Origin: JBKCUI01 sp052161625 | GTDB taxonomy: Bacteria > Planctomycetota > Planctomycetia > Pirellulales > Pirellulaceae | DNA length: 64,000 bases | Assembly: GCA_052161625.1 (NCBI GenBank) | Contig: CP197412.1 | Direction: 5' to 3' (one strand) | Part shown: positions 16,104-25,431 of the stretch, in pieces | Position numbering within the stretch: the stretch's first letter is position 1 | How the letters are laid out: the number at the start of each line of letters is the position of its first letter | Made by a program: the position numbers and the translations under genes | Notes under the pieces: generated by a model | Seen by the model: only the letters and a program-made list of their open reading frames with translations | What the model was told of the DNA's origin: nothing | Database searches by the model: none

Positions 16104-16480
16104 GCAGTCGAAAGCTCTATCGTGAAGCACCATCAAAAACAATCGACCCAGTAATTGTTAGCGATGGCTCTATGCTGCTCCAACCCAGGAGGAAGGCCAG
16201 TCGAGTATTCCCGCAAATCCTCGACCGACGACAGAGCTTGATTGGTTTTTCCTGACAGAAAGAGGAAATACGACAACCCTTGCCCGGGCGTCAATTGCAG
16301 TTTTTCCCTTTCGACGATTTTTTCCGAACGGGTCTAAAACACCGTTGCTACGCGATGCGACGCTTCCTGGGCTGCGAGAGTTTTCCGGATAGGTGAATTA
16401 TCCTTCAAGGGATGCGGTGAGTCCTGCCGATTGTGTTGGATACGGTGACCTTTCCGTTTCCATTTCGCAGCTGAACTTTC
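16104..16480. other. Intergenic region upstream of TPR lipoprotein
   Basis: No convincing protein gene on either strand. I looked for tmRNA, SRP RNA and RNase P RNA signatures and found none. The region must contain the promoter for the plus-strand TPR gene, and possibly the 5' part of a minus-strand RNA that ends in the hairpins at 16103-16027. No confident promoter box is visible. Confidence 0.4.
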
Positions 16481-17587
16481 ATGACCATGCAAAACCGCAG
16501 AACGAACCCTTGGCACCTTCTCGCCTTGGGAGCACTCTCAGTTTCGATTGCGAACGGATGCAAAACATCTCCCGGTGTGAAGTCGTCGATTTGGCCGACC
16601 CAAAAGGTAGGCTCCGACGTCACCACTTCCCCAGGAGTAGGTGGGACACTCGCCTCGACGACCAAAGCAGTGAAGGGGCAATTCTCTTCGATGGGGACAG
16701 CTGTCACCTCCGCGTATGGCAAGGCCAAGACGGCGATCACCGCACCTTTTAGCGCGCCGACGACGGAAGCTACACTCCCGGACAGCGCGACGGCACCTTT
16801 GGCCAAAACCGGTTCGATCGGTCCGGAAGTCTACGTGATGACCGGCCAATTGCACGAATCGAAAGGGGATTACGCCAAGGCATTGGACAGCTACAGCAAA
16901 GCGTTGGAAGCCGAGCCCAAAAACATCTCGGCACTCTTGAGCATGGCTCGCCTATACGACCGACAAAACGAGAAAGATAAATCGATCAGCTTCTTCAACA
17001 AAGCCATCGAAGTCGCTCCGAACAACGCGGCGACCTTCTCTGAACTTGGGGCGATCTATGTCAAATCCGGGAATTTGAACGCGGCCAAGGAACAGTTTCA
17101 GAAGGCGGTGAATCTGGATCCCAAGAATGCGAACCATCGCTCGGCGCTCGCAGGGGTCCTCCTCGATATGGGGAACGCGGATGGTGCGATGGTCGAGCTC
17201 GCTCAGGTGCACCAACCTGCAATGGCGAACTATCAAATGGCCTATCTGCATTTCACTCGCAAAAACGTCCCTGCTACCCAGCAGTACTTGGGAGCCGCTC
17301 TTCAGATCGACCCGAATCTGAAGCCTGCACGCGATTTGCTGGCCAGCATGGGTGGCGGTCAGTCCCTTCAGAACTTGGCCCAACAGGGGAATCAATGGAT
17401 GGGGCAGGCGCAAGGCGTCATGCAGCAAGCTTCCGCCATCTCTAGCAATGTCCAAACCTTGATGCAAACACCGACAGGAACCGTCGCTCCTCCATCGGCC
17501 GCTCCCCAAATGGCGGCGACTCCATCCGTCGCGCTCCCTCCGCCTCCTCCGAGCGCCCAGCCGTCCGATGCGAACATGTTTCGTTAG
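16481..17587 (+). CDS. TPR-repeat lipoprotein
   Basis: A 368-residue predicted lipoprotein. The signal ends in a lipobox-like SIANGC at about residues 22-27. A low-complexity Ser/Thr/Ala linker leads to about five TPR repeats (residues about 110-290), including GDYAKALDSYSKALEAEPKN and then ..KAIEVAPNNAATFSELGAIY.. and AAKEQFQKAVNLDPKNA. The C-terminal 70 residues are rich in Gln, Met, Ala and Pro, ending in a PPPPP tract. TPR lipoproteins usually scaffold envelope complexes; no partner is evident here. It faces the CHAT gene tail to tail, with 63 bases between and only a weak hairpin there. Confidence 0.85.
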   Translation: MTMQNRRTNPWHLLALGALSVSIANGCKTSPGVKSSIWPTQKVGSDVTTSPGVGGTLASTTKAVKGQFSSMGTAVTSAYGKAKTAITAPFSAPTTEATLPDSATAPLAKTGSIGPEVYVMTGQLHESKGDYAKALDSYSKALEAEPKNISALLSMARLYDRQNEKDKSISFFNKAIEVAPNNAATFSELGAIYVKSGNLNAAKEQFQKAVNLDPKNANHRSALAGVLLDMGNADGAMVELAQVHQPAMANYQMAYLHFTRKNVPATQQYLGAALQIDPNLKPARDLLASMGGGQSLQNLAQQGNQWMGQAQGVMQQASAISSNVQTLMQTPTGTVAPPSAAPQMAATPSVALPPPPPSAQPSDANMFR

Positions 17588-17650
17588 ACCTGTCCATTTG
17601 CGACCGGATAGGGTGGAAGAACGAACTTGCTGGAGGTTCGAGCGGGTTGG

Positions 17651-20600
17651 TTAAGGCGCGCCTTCCGGAGAAAGTGGATCTCCGATCGAAAGGTAGCCAC
17701 CCCAAATCCCGGGATGGGTTCCCGGAATGGGACGGGGCGAATGAGACGGCTCATTCCCTTGCGACTGGGCGATCGGTTCTTTCGTCGGATTGAATTCTTC
17801 GAGCCATACCGTCGCCACCGAACGCTGCCAAGCCTCGGTGAACGGGGCACCCTCCAAATTGTCTTGCAATTGCGTCAGCAGCGATAACGTCGACTCTCCT
17901 CCCACCGGCCATCGGGAGATCCAAATATGCCGCGTTCCCTGGGATAGCAGCCCGAGCGTCCAACGAAGCCACTCGTCCCCAGGTTCGATCGAACTTGGTA
18001 TTTCGTTGTCCGATTTGGCATGCCCAAGAAGCCAGATCGACTCCGGTGCACCCCATGGTAATGGATTCCAGCCGGCGATTTGATTGGCGACGGCATCGGA
18101 CCCAGGAACGACAGGGAATCGATTGGGATCGTCCCAACGCTGGGAGGTCAGCGATGTGTAGTGTCCACTCGCGATCTTGAGGTAAGCCGATGGAACTGCC
18201 GATGGAGACACTGCTCCGTTGTTGGGAATATCCAGGGTTCGGGATGGACCGCAAAGCGTTGCCGAGCGCTCCAGCAGTCCTTTCGCATTCCCGCCGCTCG
18301 GATCCCAAAAGTCAGCCGATTGCAGCGAAATCCGTTCTCGCCTAGCCAACGGTCGAGGCCGAATCAAACGTTCGAGGGTTGCCAATGTCGGGGTGTAGCA
18401 GACGCGGTAGCGGGAAAGGGCTGGCTCGTATTCGCCGGCGGTCGAGAGTGGAAACAGCTCGAAGGGAAATCCCCAGACCAAGCCATCCGGTGCGATGATC
18501 CAGCGATCCGCACCCTTCATCGCTCCCCAGACCTCATCGGGAATCCATCGCTGCCTCAGTGCATCGGTTTGTTTCAAAAAGTCGGCAGGTAAGACGGATG
18601 TTCCTTTGGTACATACCGCCACGAGATTGCGAATGTCGGGGCCGATATTTTGAGATTCGTTGATCTTCCAGCTTCGAATCTCCTTCTTGGTGATGTAGTA
18701 CCCGTGCAATTCTCCTTGCAGCGAGTAGTAGGCTAAGACGCCATCTCGATCGGAGAGAGTAGAAAAAAGGGTGTTGCGATTCCAGCGCGGAGTCAGCGTT
18801 TCGGGAAGGGCGACCGGGGATAGGGACGCCGACCAGAGGAGTGACTCTTGGACGCTGCTCAGTTTGGTCAAGCTCTCCCAGCGTTTTGTTTCTTCCTCGC
18901 TCCATTTTCGAAGGTCTGGTTTGGGCGTTGCCGCAAAGGGGCGGCTCCATTCCTCCAGTGTCTTTGCGTTTTTTGCTAACACAGGGAGGGCGACGCGAAT
19001 CGACTCCCACTTTTTACTTTCCTCGGCGCTGACGGATTCATACGGGGCATGAATTGCTCGTCGCAGCTCGGCCAATCTGCCTTGTAAAACGCTTCCGTTT
19101 AAAAAGCGCGCTGCTTTCCAGCGTTCCCATGCGTCCAGTTGCAGTTCCAGATCGCTCGAGTCGAGGGCCAGTCGAACAGCGAGGCGGCGAGCATCCAATT
19201 TATCCGCCATTTGGAAGACCAATTCCTCGAGGACTTTGGTTTTCCAAGCGCCGATCCGGTCGGCGTCTAGCAACCCGCTCAGAATGGCAAGACCGACCTC
19301 GGAGGGGATGGCATTTTCAGCGATCAGATACTGCGTCAATTGCAGTTGGTAGAGACGCGTGGAGGCCGAGCTCAGCGGGGAATTCCCTCGGAGGATGGCC
19401 AAGGCCTCCTCGAGCTTTTGAATTCCCGTGGCCAAGTTGTTCTCGGCAAACGCCAGTTTGGCCTGCGCGTAGGCGATGGCGGCGTCCATGCGAGGCAAAA
19501 CGATTTGTTTCGGCAGGATCGCAGCGGTGACTGCAGGAGATTGTTTGCGCACGGCATCCCAGTCCCCTCGCAGGGCGGCTTGTCTCACCCCTTCGAGTTG
19601 CGCCCGAAGCAGGACAAGCCGGCTTTGCGCGGCCCCCCATTTCGACACTGCGACCAACGTTTTTCCGGCCGCTTGGTAGTCGAGTTGGTTCTGAAATGCG
19701 CATTGGGACCAGAGTTCGATCGCTTCCTCGACATGTTCGGGTTGGCCGGCCCGCGCGCCACTGAGGCTGGACTCCAAGGCGAATTCGCTAGCCGCAGAAA
19801 AGCTGTTGGACTCGACGGCGAGATCGGCCAAGACAAGAAGCGCGATGGCGGTGAGCGGGTGGTCCTTGCCCGATGCGAGGCTCAATCGCTGCTTCAGTTG
19901 CGTGGCAACTTCATTGGTAGTGGAAGGCTCCAGCATGGAGATAGCCGAACAAATCGATGCACCCACTCGAATCCATTCCGATGGTTGTGCCGTGGGTGGA
20001 ATGGCGAACGCGCTGGGGAGAGTTGGGGTAAGCGGGTTGTACTTCCCGAGGGGGCCCAAGAGGTTGGCTCGCCGTCGCAGCGCGATGGCTTGGCAACGGA
20101 GGACTTCTAAAGCATCGAGCCAGACCGGTTCACCGGGAGGAGGGCTGTTAGGGGTCGAGTTGTTGTTGGTGGACGCTGGGATTCGCTCCGGCAATCGATT
20201 CGCGTTTCCCAAGCGAATTTGCCATGCGTGGGGAGCGGGGCCCATGGCGGCGTTTCGGCTGTTGGAGGGGGACCAGAGTGGATCTTTGTTTCGCGATTCG
20301 GCTCGTTCGACAGGGGCGGAGGGGCCTAGCAGCGAGAGCCATGGGGAGCATTGGACGGAGACGTTGAGGGCCGCATCGAAATATTGCAGCGCCCCCCCGA
20401 TGTCTCCTTGGACGTAGAGGCATTCCCCCATCATGACCAGGGGAGGGACGCTATCGATGCCACGATCGTTTCCGACTTGGCGGGATTGCGCGTAGGCCTC
20501 TTCGAAGGCCTGGTAGGCCGCGATGGTTTGGCCATCGGCCAGCAAGTCGAGGCCGGTGTAATGTGCGGGTTGGATCAGGTTCTTCATCGCTCGGTTGGCC

Positions 20601-20713
20601 CGTGAACCGTTGTTAGCCCGTGAGCCGTTGTTGGGGACTTGGGCCCAACCGGAGGAGTTGGCAACGGTTGCCAGAAGAAGGAGCGTGACGAGGAGAGAGG
20701 GTCGGGTAAGCAT
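17651..20713 (-). CDS. Secreted CHAT-domain (caspase-like) protein with degenerate active site
   Basis: A 1020-residue exported protein. ATG 20713 starts a clear signal peptide (MLTRPSLLVTLLLLATVANS), whereas the frame continues open upstream to 21001 without protein-like sequence. The N-terminal two thirds are helical and TPR-like. The C-terminal 330 residues match the CHAT fold: WGFPFELFPL (about 747), a His block WLLGHAKSD (about 897), GTRHIWISRWPVGGEST (about 930) and a final YLSIGDPL. The usual SAC block with the catalytic Cys is not visible between the His block and SRWPVGG, so protease activity is doubtful. CHAT proteins with TPRs occur as peptidases or scaffolds. A short NNGSRAN duplication follows the signal peptide. 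Confidence 0.8.
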   Translation of the reverse strand: MLTRPSLLVTLLLLATVANSSGWAQVPNNGSRANNGSRANRAMKNLIQPAHYTGLDLLADGQTIAAYQAFEEAYAQSRQVGNDRGIDSVPPLVMMGECLYVQGDIGGALQYFDAALNVSVQCSPWLSLLGPSAPVERAESRNKDPLWSPSNSRNAAMGPAPHAWQIRLGNANRLPERIPASTNNNSTPNSPPPGEPVWLDALEVLRCQAIALRRRANLLGPLGKYNPLTPTLPSAFAIPPTAQPSEWIRVGASICSAISMLEPSTTNEVATQLKQRLSLASGKDHPLTAIALLVLADLAVESNSFSAASEFALESSLSGARAGQPEHVEEAIELWSQCAFQNQLDYQAAGKTLVAVSKWGAAQSRLVLLRAQLEGVRQAALRGDWDAVRKQSPAVTAAILPKQIVLPRMDAAIAYAQAKLAFAENNLATGIQKLEEALAILRGNSPLSSASTRLYQLQLTQYLIAENAIPSEVGLAILSGLLDADRIGAWKTKVLEELVFQMADKLDARRLAVRLALDSSDLELQLDAWERWKAARFLNGSVLQGRLAELRRAIHAPYESVSAEESKKWESIRVALPVLAKNAKTLEEWSRPFAATPKPDLRKWSEEETKRWESLTKLSSVQESLLWSASLSPVALPETLTPRWNRNTLFSTLSDRDGVLAYYSLQGELHGYYITKKEIRSWKINESQNIGPDIRNLVAVCTKGTSVLPADFLKQTDALRQRWIPDEVWGAMKGADRWIIAPDGLVWGFPFELFPLSTAGEYEPALSRYRVCYTPTLATLERLIRPRPLARRERISLQSADFWDPSGGNAKGLLERSATLCGPSRTLDIPNNGAVSPSAVPSAYLKIASGHYTSLTSQRWDDPNRFPVVPGSDAVANQIAGWNPLPWGAPESIWLLGHAKSDNEIPSSIEPGDEWLRWTLGLLSQGTRHIWISRWPVGGESTLSLLTQLQDNLEGAPFTEAWQRSVATVWLEEFNPTKEPIAQSQGNEPSHSPRPIPGTHPGIWGGYLSIGDPLSPEGAP

Positions 20714-20927
20714 GGGAGCGATCGGGCTGGGAGAAGGAAGGCTTTGGTGATAGCTAGCATCTATTATGACCCATTCGGAGTGGAATAGGGGGGTGAAATG
20801 CTTCGTATAACCGGCAGACTTTACCTCAAGAGGAATGCGGGAATGACCGATACCATTTCTACAACCCGAATCGCGCGAGCGGTTCGGTCGCGGAATCATT
20901 CGTCCCTGTGCGGAGATCAGAATCAAA

Positions 20928-21155
20928 ATGGCAAGGAAGTTAAACGACCTCAAGGTTTGGATGGCGGTCGCCGCATGCGTGGGGCTTGGATCGGTCAGCA
21001 CGGGTTGTCAGGTGCACGTGGCGGGTCAGACATTGCCGAGCCCGTACTACTTGGACGACGACGTTCAGTACTTCCCAGCGGGGCCGGAGAACAAGCTGGC
21101 TAATGAGACTGCGGCGCTCAAGGCGGCTCGGGAAGAGGCCAAGGCGCGTCGTTAG
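20928..21155 (+). CDS. Small lipoprotein, conserved in planctomycetes
   Basis: A 75-residue lipoprotein with signal and lipobox VSTGC (Cys about 27). The mature part holds QTLPSPYYLDDDVQYFPAGP and then ENKLANE, a short conserved pattern I associate with small planctomycete lipoproteins of unknown role, and a charged Ala/Lys/Arg tail. GGAG lies 12 bases before the ATG. It is divergent from the CHAT gene, with 214 bases between starts, and converges on the MazG-like gene. Confidence 0.75.
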   Translation: MARKLNDLKVWMAVAACVGLGSVSTGCQVHVAGQTLPSPYYLDDDVQYFPAGPENKLANETAALKAAREEAKARR

Positions 21156-21181
21156 GGCGGGCCGTTTTTCTCTGGTACGAA

Positions 21182-21508
21182 TCAAGGCTTCTCGCTCATT
21201 GGGCAATCGCAGGCTAGCTTTTGGCAGCCTGGGCATCCCGACCCATATTTCTTTGTCAGGGCTTGAGCGAGATCGACCCCTGCGACGTTGGCGATGGTGG
21301 TGAGCCACGCCACGACGTCGGCAAATTCTTCTTCGAGGTTCTCTCGATCGTTGTTGGCGCGAAGGGCGGAGGCAAGTTCCCCGATTTCTTCCATTAGCCA
21401 CATGAAAGTCCCTGAGACGCCACGTTCGGCATCCTTGTCGAAATACATGGTCCGGATCAGGGTTTGGAAGTCTCGGAGCGAGACGTCGGAATCTTGATTG
21501 TTGGTCAT
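21182..21508 (-). CDS. MazG-like nucleotide pyrophosphohydrolase
   Basis: A 108-residue MazG-type protein. The core shows WLMEEIGELASALR (EExxE metal-binding helix) and NLEEEFADVVAWLTTIAN (ExxD motif), which coordinate Mg2+ in this all-alpha NTP pyrophosphohydrolase family; these enzymes hydrolyse (d)NTPs and clean nucleotide pools. The C-terminus GCPGCQKLACDCP carries four Cys and may bind a metal, which is not part of the minimal MazG domain. ATG 21508 is chosen because the upstream extension to 21745 is not protein-like. The gene is convergent with the small lipoprotein and divergent from folE. Confidence 0.82.
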   Translation of the reverse strand: MTNNQDSDVSLRDFQTLIRTMYFDKDAERGVSGTFMWLMEEIGELASALRANNDRENLEEEFADVVAWLTTIANVAGVDLAQALTKKYGSGCPGCQKLACDCPMSEKP

Positions 21509-21747
21509 CGATGGGATCTCGCGGTTAGGTCGAGGGAGGCGGCGGTGTGGTTCAAGTCTTGAAGGGAATGGACATGATACCCAACAGGCTCTGATCCGTA
21601 TTCCCCTTGCCCAAGTCCCTATAGTTGACCGGCCCTCGCGAGATGATTCCGAGAGAGGGGCGTGTCGAATCGCTGCTGCGAGGCATCGGTTTCCCTTGAG
21701 CGAGTGAACAGACCCATTAGCAAGTGAACAGGTAGCGAACTTCAACT

Positions 21748-22413
21748 ATGATAAGCAAGCCAACCCATCCGGTATTGGAGCAGGGCGAGGAGAGCGTTGC
21801 GATTCCTCTCCGGTCGAGCAAGTCCCACAACGAAACGAAGTCACCCGTGGATCACAAACGAATCGAACGAGCGGTTCGCGAGATATTGATAGCCGTAGGA
21901 GAGGATCCGGACCGCGAGGGGTTGCTCGAGACCCCGGCTCGGGTAGCCCGCATGTATGCCGAGGTGTTCGCAGGGCTGCACAAAGATCCGCGGATTCACT
22001 TGAGCCGTGTATTTACCGAGGGTTACGATGAAATTGTGTTGTTGAAAGACATTGATTTTCACAGCATGTGCGAACATCACTTGCTACCGTTTCACGGGCG
22101 AGCCCATGTAGGGTATTTGCCGAATGGGAAGGTTGTAGGGTTGAGCAAGATGGCTCGGGTGGTGGACGAGGTCGCCCGCAAGCCGCAGGTTCAAGAGCGG
22201 ATGACCGAGACCATCGCCGACATGATGGAGCAGGAATTGGGGGCTCGCGGGGTGGTCGTCATGATCGAAGCAAGCCATTCCTGCATGACGATGCGGGGCA
22301 TCAAGAAGTCGGGTGGCATGTGCGTGACCAGTGCGATGCGGGGAGTCTTCCGGGAGAATCTATCTTCGCGGGCAGAGATTCTCGGGTTGATCATGAACCA
22401 GCGGCACGGGTAG
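21748..22413 (+). CDS. folE: GTP cyclohydrolase I
   Basis: A 221-residue enzyme that converts GTP to 7,8-dihydroneopterin triphosphate, the first step of folate (and queuosine-type deazapurine) synthesis. Zinc ligands are visible in MCEHHLLPFHG (Cys108, His111) and SHSCMTMRG (Cys179), with GYLPNGKVVGLSK and the C-terminal ..RAEILGLI typical of FolE. The N-terminal 35 residues are variable and polar. The length is normal for type IA. It is followed by the tRNA-tuf cluster about 110 bases downstream. Confidence 0.96.
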   Translation: MISKPTHPVLEQGEESVAIPLRSSKSHNETKSPVDHKRIERAVREILIAVGEDPDREGLLETPARVARMYAEVFAGLHKDPRIHLSRVFTEGYDEIVLLKDIDFHSMCEHHLLPFHGRAHVGYLPNGKVVGLSKMARVVDEVARKPQVQERMTETIADMMEQELGARGVVVMIEASHSCMTMRGIKKSGGMCVTSAMRGVFRENLSSRAEILGLIMNQRHG

Positions 22414-22522
22414 CGGTCTTTTCAGAATCAAATTCGTCTTGCAGCCGAATATCTCCTTTGTACACTAGTGCGACTCTGAACTAGCCGGTAGGCGGTTTGG
22501 GGATAGTTCCCAGGACGTAGTT

Positions 22523-22595
22523 GCCGGCGTAGCTCAGTTGGTAGAGCAGCTGATTTGTAATCAGCTGGTCGGGGGTTCGAGTCCCTTCGCCGGCT
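22523..22595 (+). tRNA. tRNA-Thr (anticodon TGT)
   Basis: The 73-base cloverleaf has acceptor GCCGGCG pairing with CGCCGGC, D arm AGCTCAGTTGGTAGAGC, anticodon loop TTTGTAA and T arm GGGGGTTCGAGTCCC. The 3' CCA is not encoded. It is the first of four tRNAs that precede tuf. Confidence 0.96.
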
Positions 22596-22726
22596 CTTGC
22601 TGGGGTACGAGTTCTGGTGGTTGCTCCCAAAGCGATGGTTTGGAGGGCGAACGCTGGAAAGCGAGTGATGCTGGAAAAGCGAAAATAGTGCAGGCCTGTC
22701 TGGAGACAGCGGGTTTTGCGTGGGTG

Positions 22727-22808
22727 GGGAGGTTGCCCGAGCGGTTAAAGGGGACGGACTGTAAATCCGTTGGCTATGCCTACGTAGGTTCGAATCCTAC
22801 ACCTCCCA
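22727..22808 (+). tRNA. tRNA-Tyr (anticodon GTA)
   Basis: An 82-base class II tRNA with acceptor GGGAGGT pairing with ACCTCCC, anticodon context ACTGTAAAT, a long variable arm (TTGGCTATGCCTACG region) and T loop GGTTCGAATCC. CCA is not encoded. Confidence 0.95.
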
Positions 22809-22996
22809 TTGCAGATCCGGAGGTTTGGATTTTTCCAAGCTGGACGGATTTGGGGTGCGTGGATCGGTCTGGAGCGTGAGAGTCTTTGGCTTTTGCGGGA
22901 GGATCGCTAGAAACGCGAGAAATTAGGGTTGGCGTCTGTGTCGCGAGGCTGTACGAATAGCAGCTTGATCGCGGCAGGATGACTTCCTGCGGTATT

Positions 22997-23067
22997 GCGG
23001 GTGTAGCTCAATGGTAGAGCAGCAGCCTTCCAAGCTGAATACGAGGGTTCGATTCCCTTCACCCGCT
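22997..23067 (+). tRNA. tRNA-Gly (anticodon TCC)
   Basis: The 71-base cloverleaf has acceptor GCGGGTG pairing with CACCCGC, anticodon loop CTTCCAA and T arm GAGGGTTCGATTCCCTT. The outermost pair of the anticodon stem is a G-A mismatch. CCA is not encoded. Confidence 0.95.
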
Positions 23068-23114
23068 TTCCAAGATTGATGTGCTGGCATGATTGGTTGG
23101 AATGGATTCGGAAA

Positions 23115-23187
<73 letters not shown>

Positions 23188-23470
23188 CTGTCGACACTGG
23201 CCCGGCTTGAGGGGCTCGGGGATTCCCGGGGGGCTTCAAGGGGTTTGGTGGTGGTTGCGACAGTTGGATGACGGTCGCGACAGGGAGTGGTCGCCAGCAG
23301 ATCTTTCGATGGAGTGGAAGTCAACTAAATGGTTGCGTTGTGTTTGCGTCACAGATTGAGCTTCTGGGCTTGCAATTGCAGGTTTGGAGTCATTCGGCAA
23401 AGATCACACGTCAAAGATCACACGACGCAGTGTTCGAGTTTTTTATCTGTATAGGTGTTGTGAGTTAATA

Positions 23471-24667
23471 ATGGCCAAAGAGCAATTTGAACGTACCAAG
23501 CCCCACTGCAACGTAGGAACGATCGGTCACATCGACCACGGCAAGACAACCACCACCGGTGCGTTGCTCGCGGTTCAAGCTGCGAAGGGTTTGGCCCAAG
23601 CCAAGTCGTACGCGGATATCGCCAAGGGTGGTACGGTTCGGGACGCGACCAAGACGGTTACGATCGCTGCGTCGCACGTTGAGTACGAGTCGGAAAACCG
23701 ACACTATGCTCACATCGACTGCCCTGGTCACGCGGACTTTATCAAGAACATGATCACCGGTGCCGCACAGATGGACGGCGCGATCTTGGTCGTGAGTGCA
23801 GCGGATGGTCCGATGCCTCAAACGAAGGAGCACGTTCTCCTCGCACGTCAGGTCGACGTTCCAGCGATCGTCGTGTTCTTGAACAAGTGCGATTTGGTGG
23901 ACGACGAAGAGTTGTTGGAGCTTGTTGAATTGGAAATTCGAGAGCTTCTCAGCAAGAACGGTTTCCCAGGGGAAGAGACCCCAATCGTTCGCGGCAATGC
24001 AAAGGCTGCGTACGACAGCCCAGCGGATCCAGTCGCTAGCAAGTGCATCAGCGACTTGATCGCAGCGATCGATTCGTTCATTCCGCAACCGACCCGTGAA
24101 GAAGACAAGCCATTCTTGATGGCGATCGAAGACGTTTTCTCGATCGAAGGTCGGGGAACGGTAGCGACCGGTCGTATCGAGCGCGGCGTGATCAAGGTGG
24201 GTGAAGAAGTCGAAATCGTCGGCTTGATGGAAGAAAAGAAGAAGACCACGGTTACCGGCGTGGAGCAGTTCCGTAAGGAAATGAAGGAAGGGAAGGCTGG
24301 CGACAACGTTGGTTGCCTTCTCCGCGGTGTAAAGCGCGAAGACATCGAGCGAGGTCAAGTTCTGGCGAAGGTAAACTCGGTTACCCCGCACAAGAAGTTC
24401 GAGGCCGAAGTTTATTGCTTGAGCAAAGACGAAGGTGGACGTCACACCCCGTTCTTCTCGGGATACCGACCACAGTTCTTCTTCCGCACCACGGACGTGA
24501 CCGGAACCGCGAATTTGATCGGCGCCGAAATGTGCATGCCTGGCGACAACGTTCGAATCGAAGTCGAATTGCAAAAGACGGTTGCGATCGATGACGGTGT
24601 TCGCTTCGCTATTCGCGAAGGTGGCAAGACGGTTGGATCGGGTGTTGTTACCAAGATCATTGAGTAA
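23471..24667 (+). CDS. tuf: Elongation factor Tu
   Basis: A 398-residue GTPase that delivers aminoacyl-tRNA to the ribosome. G motifs are clear: GHIDHGKTTTTGAL (P-loop, with Ile where most bacteria have Val), DCPGHADFIKNMITGAAQMD, NKCDLVDD, and a normal domain 2-3 region (TGRIERG, FYCLSKDEGGRHTPFF-like, here VYCLSKDEGGRHTPFFSGY). ATG 23471 gives the canonical MAKEQFERTKPH start. The placement after Thr-Tyr-Gly-Thr tRNAs and before tRNA-Trp and secE is the classic bacterial tRNA-tufB order. Third-codon positions are strongly biased, as expected for high expression. Confidence 0.98.
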   Translation: MAKEQFERTKPHCNVGTIGHIDHGKTTTTGALLAVQAAKGLAQAKSYADIAKGGTVRDATKTVTIAASHVEYESENRHYAHIDCPGHADFIKNMITGAAQMDGAILVVSAADGPMPQTKEHVLLARQVDVPAIVVFLNKCDLVDDEELLELVELEIRELLSKNGFPGEETPIVRGNAKAAYDSPADPVASKCISDLIAAIDSFIPQPTREEDKPFLMAIEDVFSIEGRGTVATGRIERGVIKVGEEVEIVGLMEEKKKTTVTGVEQFRKEMKEGKAGDNVGCLLRGVKREDIERGQVLAKVNSVTPHKKFEAEVYCLSKDEGGRHTPFFSGYRPQFFFRTTDVTGTANLIGAEMCMPGDNVRIEVELQKTVAIDDGVRFAIREGGKTVGSGVVTKIIE

Positions 24668-24732
24668 TTGTTAGGATCGCATGGTTCGGGATTTGGGATT
24701 GCCTAGAGTCCCGAGGCGATTGAGAATTGATG

Positions 24733-24766
24733 GCTGCCGCGAAGATTTTCTTCTGCGGCAGCTTTC
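24733..24766 (+). terminator. Hairpin between tuf and tRNA-Trp
   Basis: GCTGCCGC (24733-24740) pairs perfectly with GCGGCAGC (24755-24762), and the inner GAAGA/TCTTC extends the stem past a one-base bulge. Only a weak T run (TTTCGG) follows, so this may be a partial terminator or a processing site ahead of tRNA-Trp rather than a full stop. Confidence 0.5.
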
Positions 24767-24770
24767 GGTT

Positions 24771-24843
24771 AGGGGTGTAGCTCAATTGGCAGAGCACCGG
24801 TTTCCAAAACCGGGGGTTGCGGGTTCGATTCCTGCCGCCCCTG
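24771..24843 (+). tRNA. tRNA-Trp (anticodon CCA)
   Basis: The 73-base cloverleaf has acceptor AGGGGTG pairing with CGCCCCT (one T-G pair), anticodon loop TTCCAAA with discriminator G, and T arm GCGGGTTCGATTCCTGC. CCA is not encoded. It lies between tuf and secE, as in many bacteria. Confidence 0.95.
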
Positions 24844-24966
24844 TTCGTGGTCTAGCAGTGATCGCGGCAGGAGCCATTCAGTCTGGCGACGTGGGAGAGG
24901 TGTTCCTGATCGTCGGCTGAGGGGTACGGTTTGTCCCGAAGGGTCGATTAACGAACCGCATAATTT

Positions 24967-25431
24967 ATGGCAACAGTAGCAGAAGACTCCTCATCCACTC
25001 GGTCGTTGTTTGCCGAGTTGTTTGCGGGGTCCGTGTACAAAGGGCGTCAGGGACGGATTGTCCGGCAGTTGACTTGCTTGGCGATTTGGCTCACGTTCTG
25101 GCTTGGGGCGTGGCAGCTCTTTGAGGCTCTTCGAGCTGGTTTTTTCGAGGGCTTGCGAGATGCTTCCTACGGCAATTGGGTCATTTACGGGGTCCCGTTG
25201 TTGTTTGCTCTCGGAGGGACTTGGTTGGGTTACCGGTTGGTGAATTGGCCCAAGTTCGCGGATTTCTTGATCAGCGTTGAGTCGGAGATGAGCAAGGTAT
25301 CATGGCCGACCAAATCTGAGCTTTACAAGGCTTCGATGGTCGTTATATTCACCATGGCTTTCCTAGCCGTACTGCTCTTTGGGTACGATTTGCTTTGGCA
25401 GGCAATTTTTGACTATTTGCGAGTCAGCTGA
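24967..25431 (+). CDS. secE: Preprotein translocase subunit SecE
   Basis: A 154-residue inner-membrane subunit of the SecYEG channel. Three hydrophobic segments are visible (about residues 38-57, 73-94 and 127-148), like the three-helix form of E. coli. The conserved amphipathic helix and the start of the last TM read VESEMSKVSWPTKSELYKAS, the SecE signature. The N-terminal 30 residues are variable. The neighbours tRNA-Trp, nusG and rplK confirm the assignment. Confidence 0.93.
   Translation: MATVAEDSSSTRSLFAELFAGSVYKGRQGRIVRQLTCLAIWLTFWLGAWQLFEALRAGFFEGLRDASYGNWVIYGVPLLFALGGTWLGYRLVNWPKFADFLISVESEMSKVSWPTKSELYKASMVVIFTMAFLAVLLFGYDLLWQAIFDYLRVS

Noticed and set aside
15779..16255. Plus-strand 158-codon frame over the hairpin region
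   Set aside because: Antisense to the start of the Gfo/Idh gene, low-complexity and no ribosome-binding site or homologous motif.
16104..16330. tmRNA, SRP RNA or RNase P RNA upstream of the hairpins
   Set aside because: None of the conserved core motifs (for example GGAAGGAAGCAGC, or a tRNA-like end) could be found on either strand.
20714..21001. Longer N-terminus for the CHAT protein
   Set aside because: A clean signal peptide begins at 20713, and the extension covers the start of the divergent small lipoprotein gene.
22414..22522. Promoter for the tRNA-tuf operon at TTGTAC near 22458
   Set aside because: No -10 box at a suitable distance; planctomycete promoter signals are not clear enough here.
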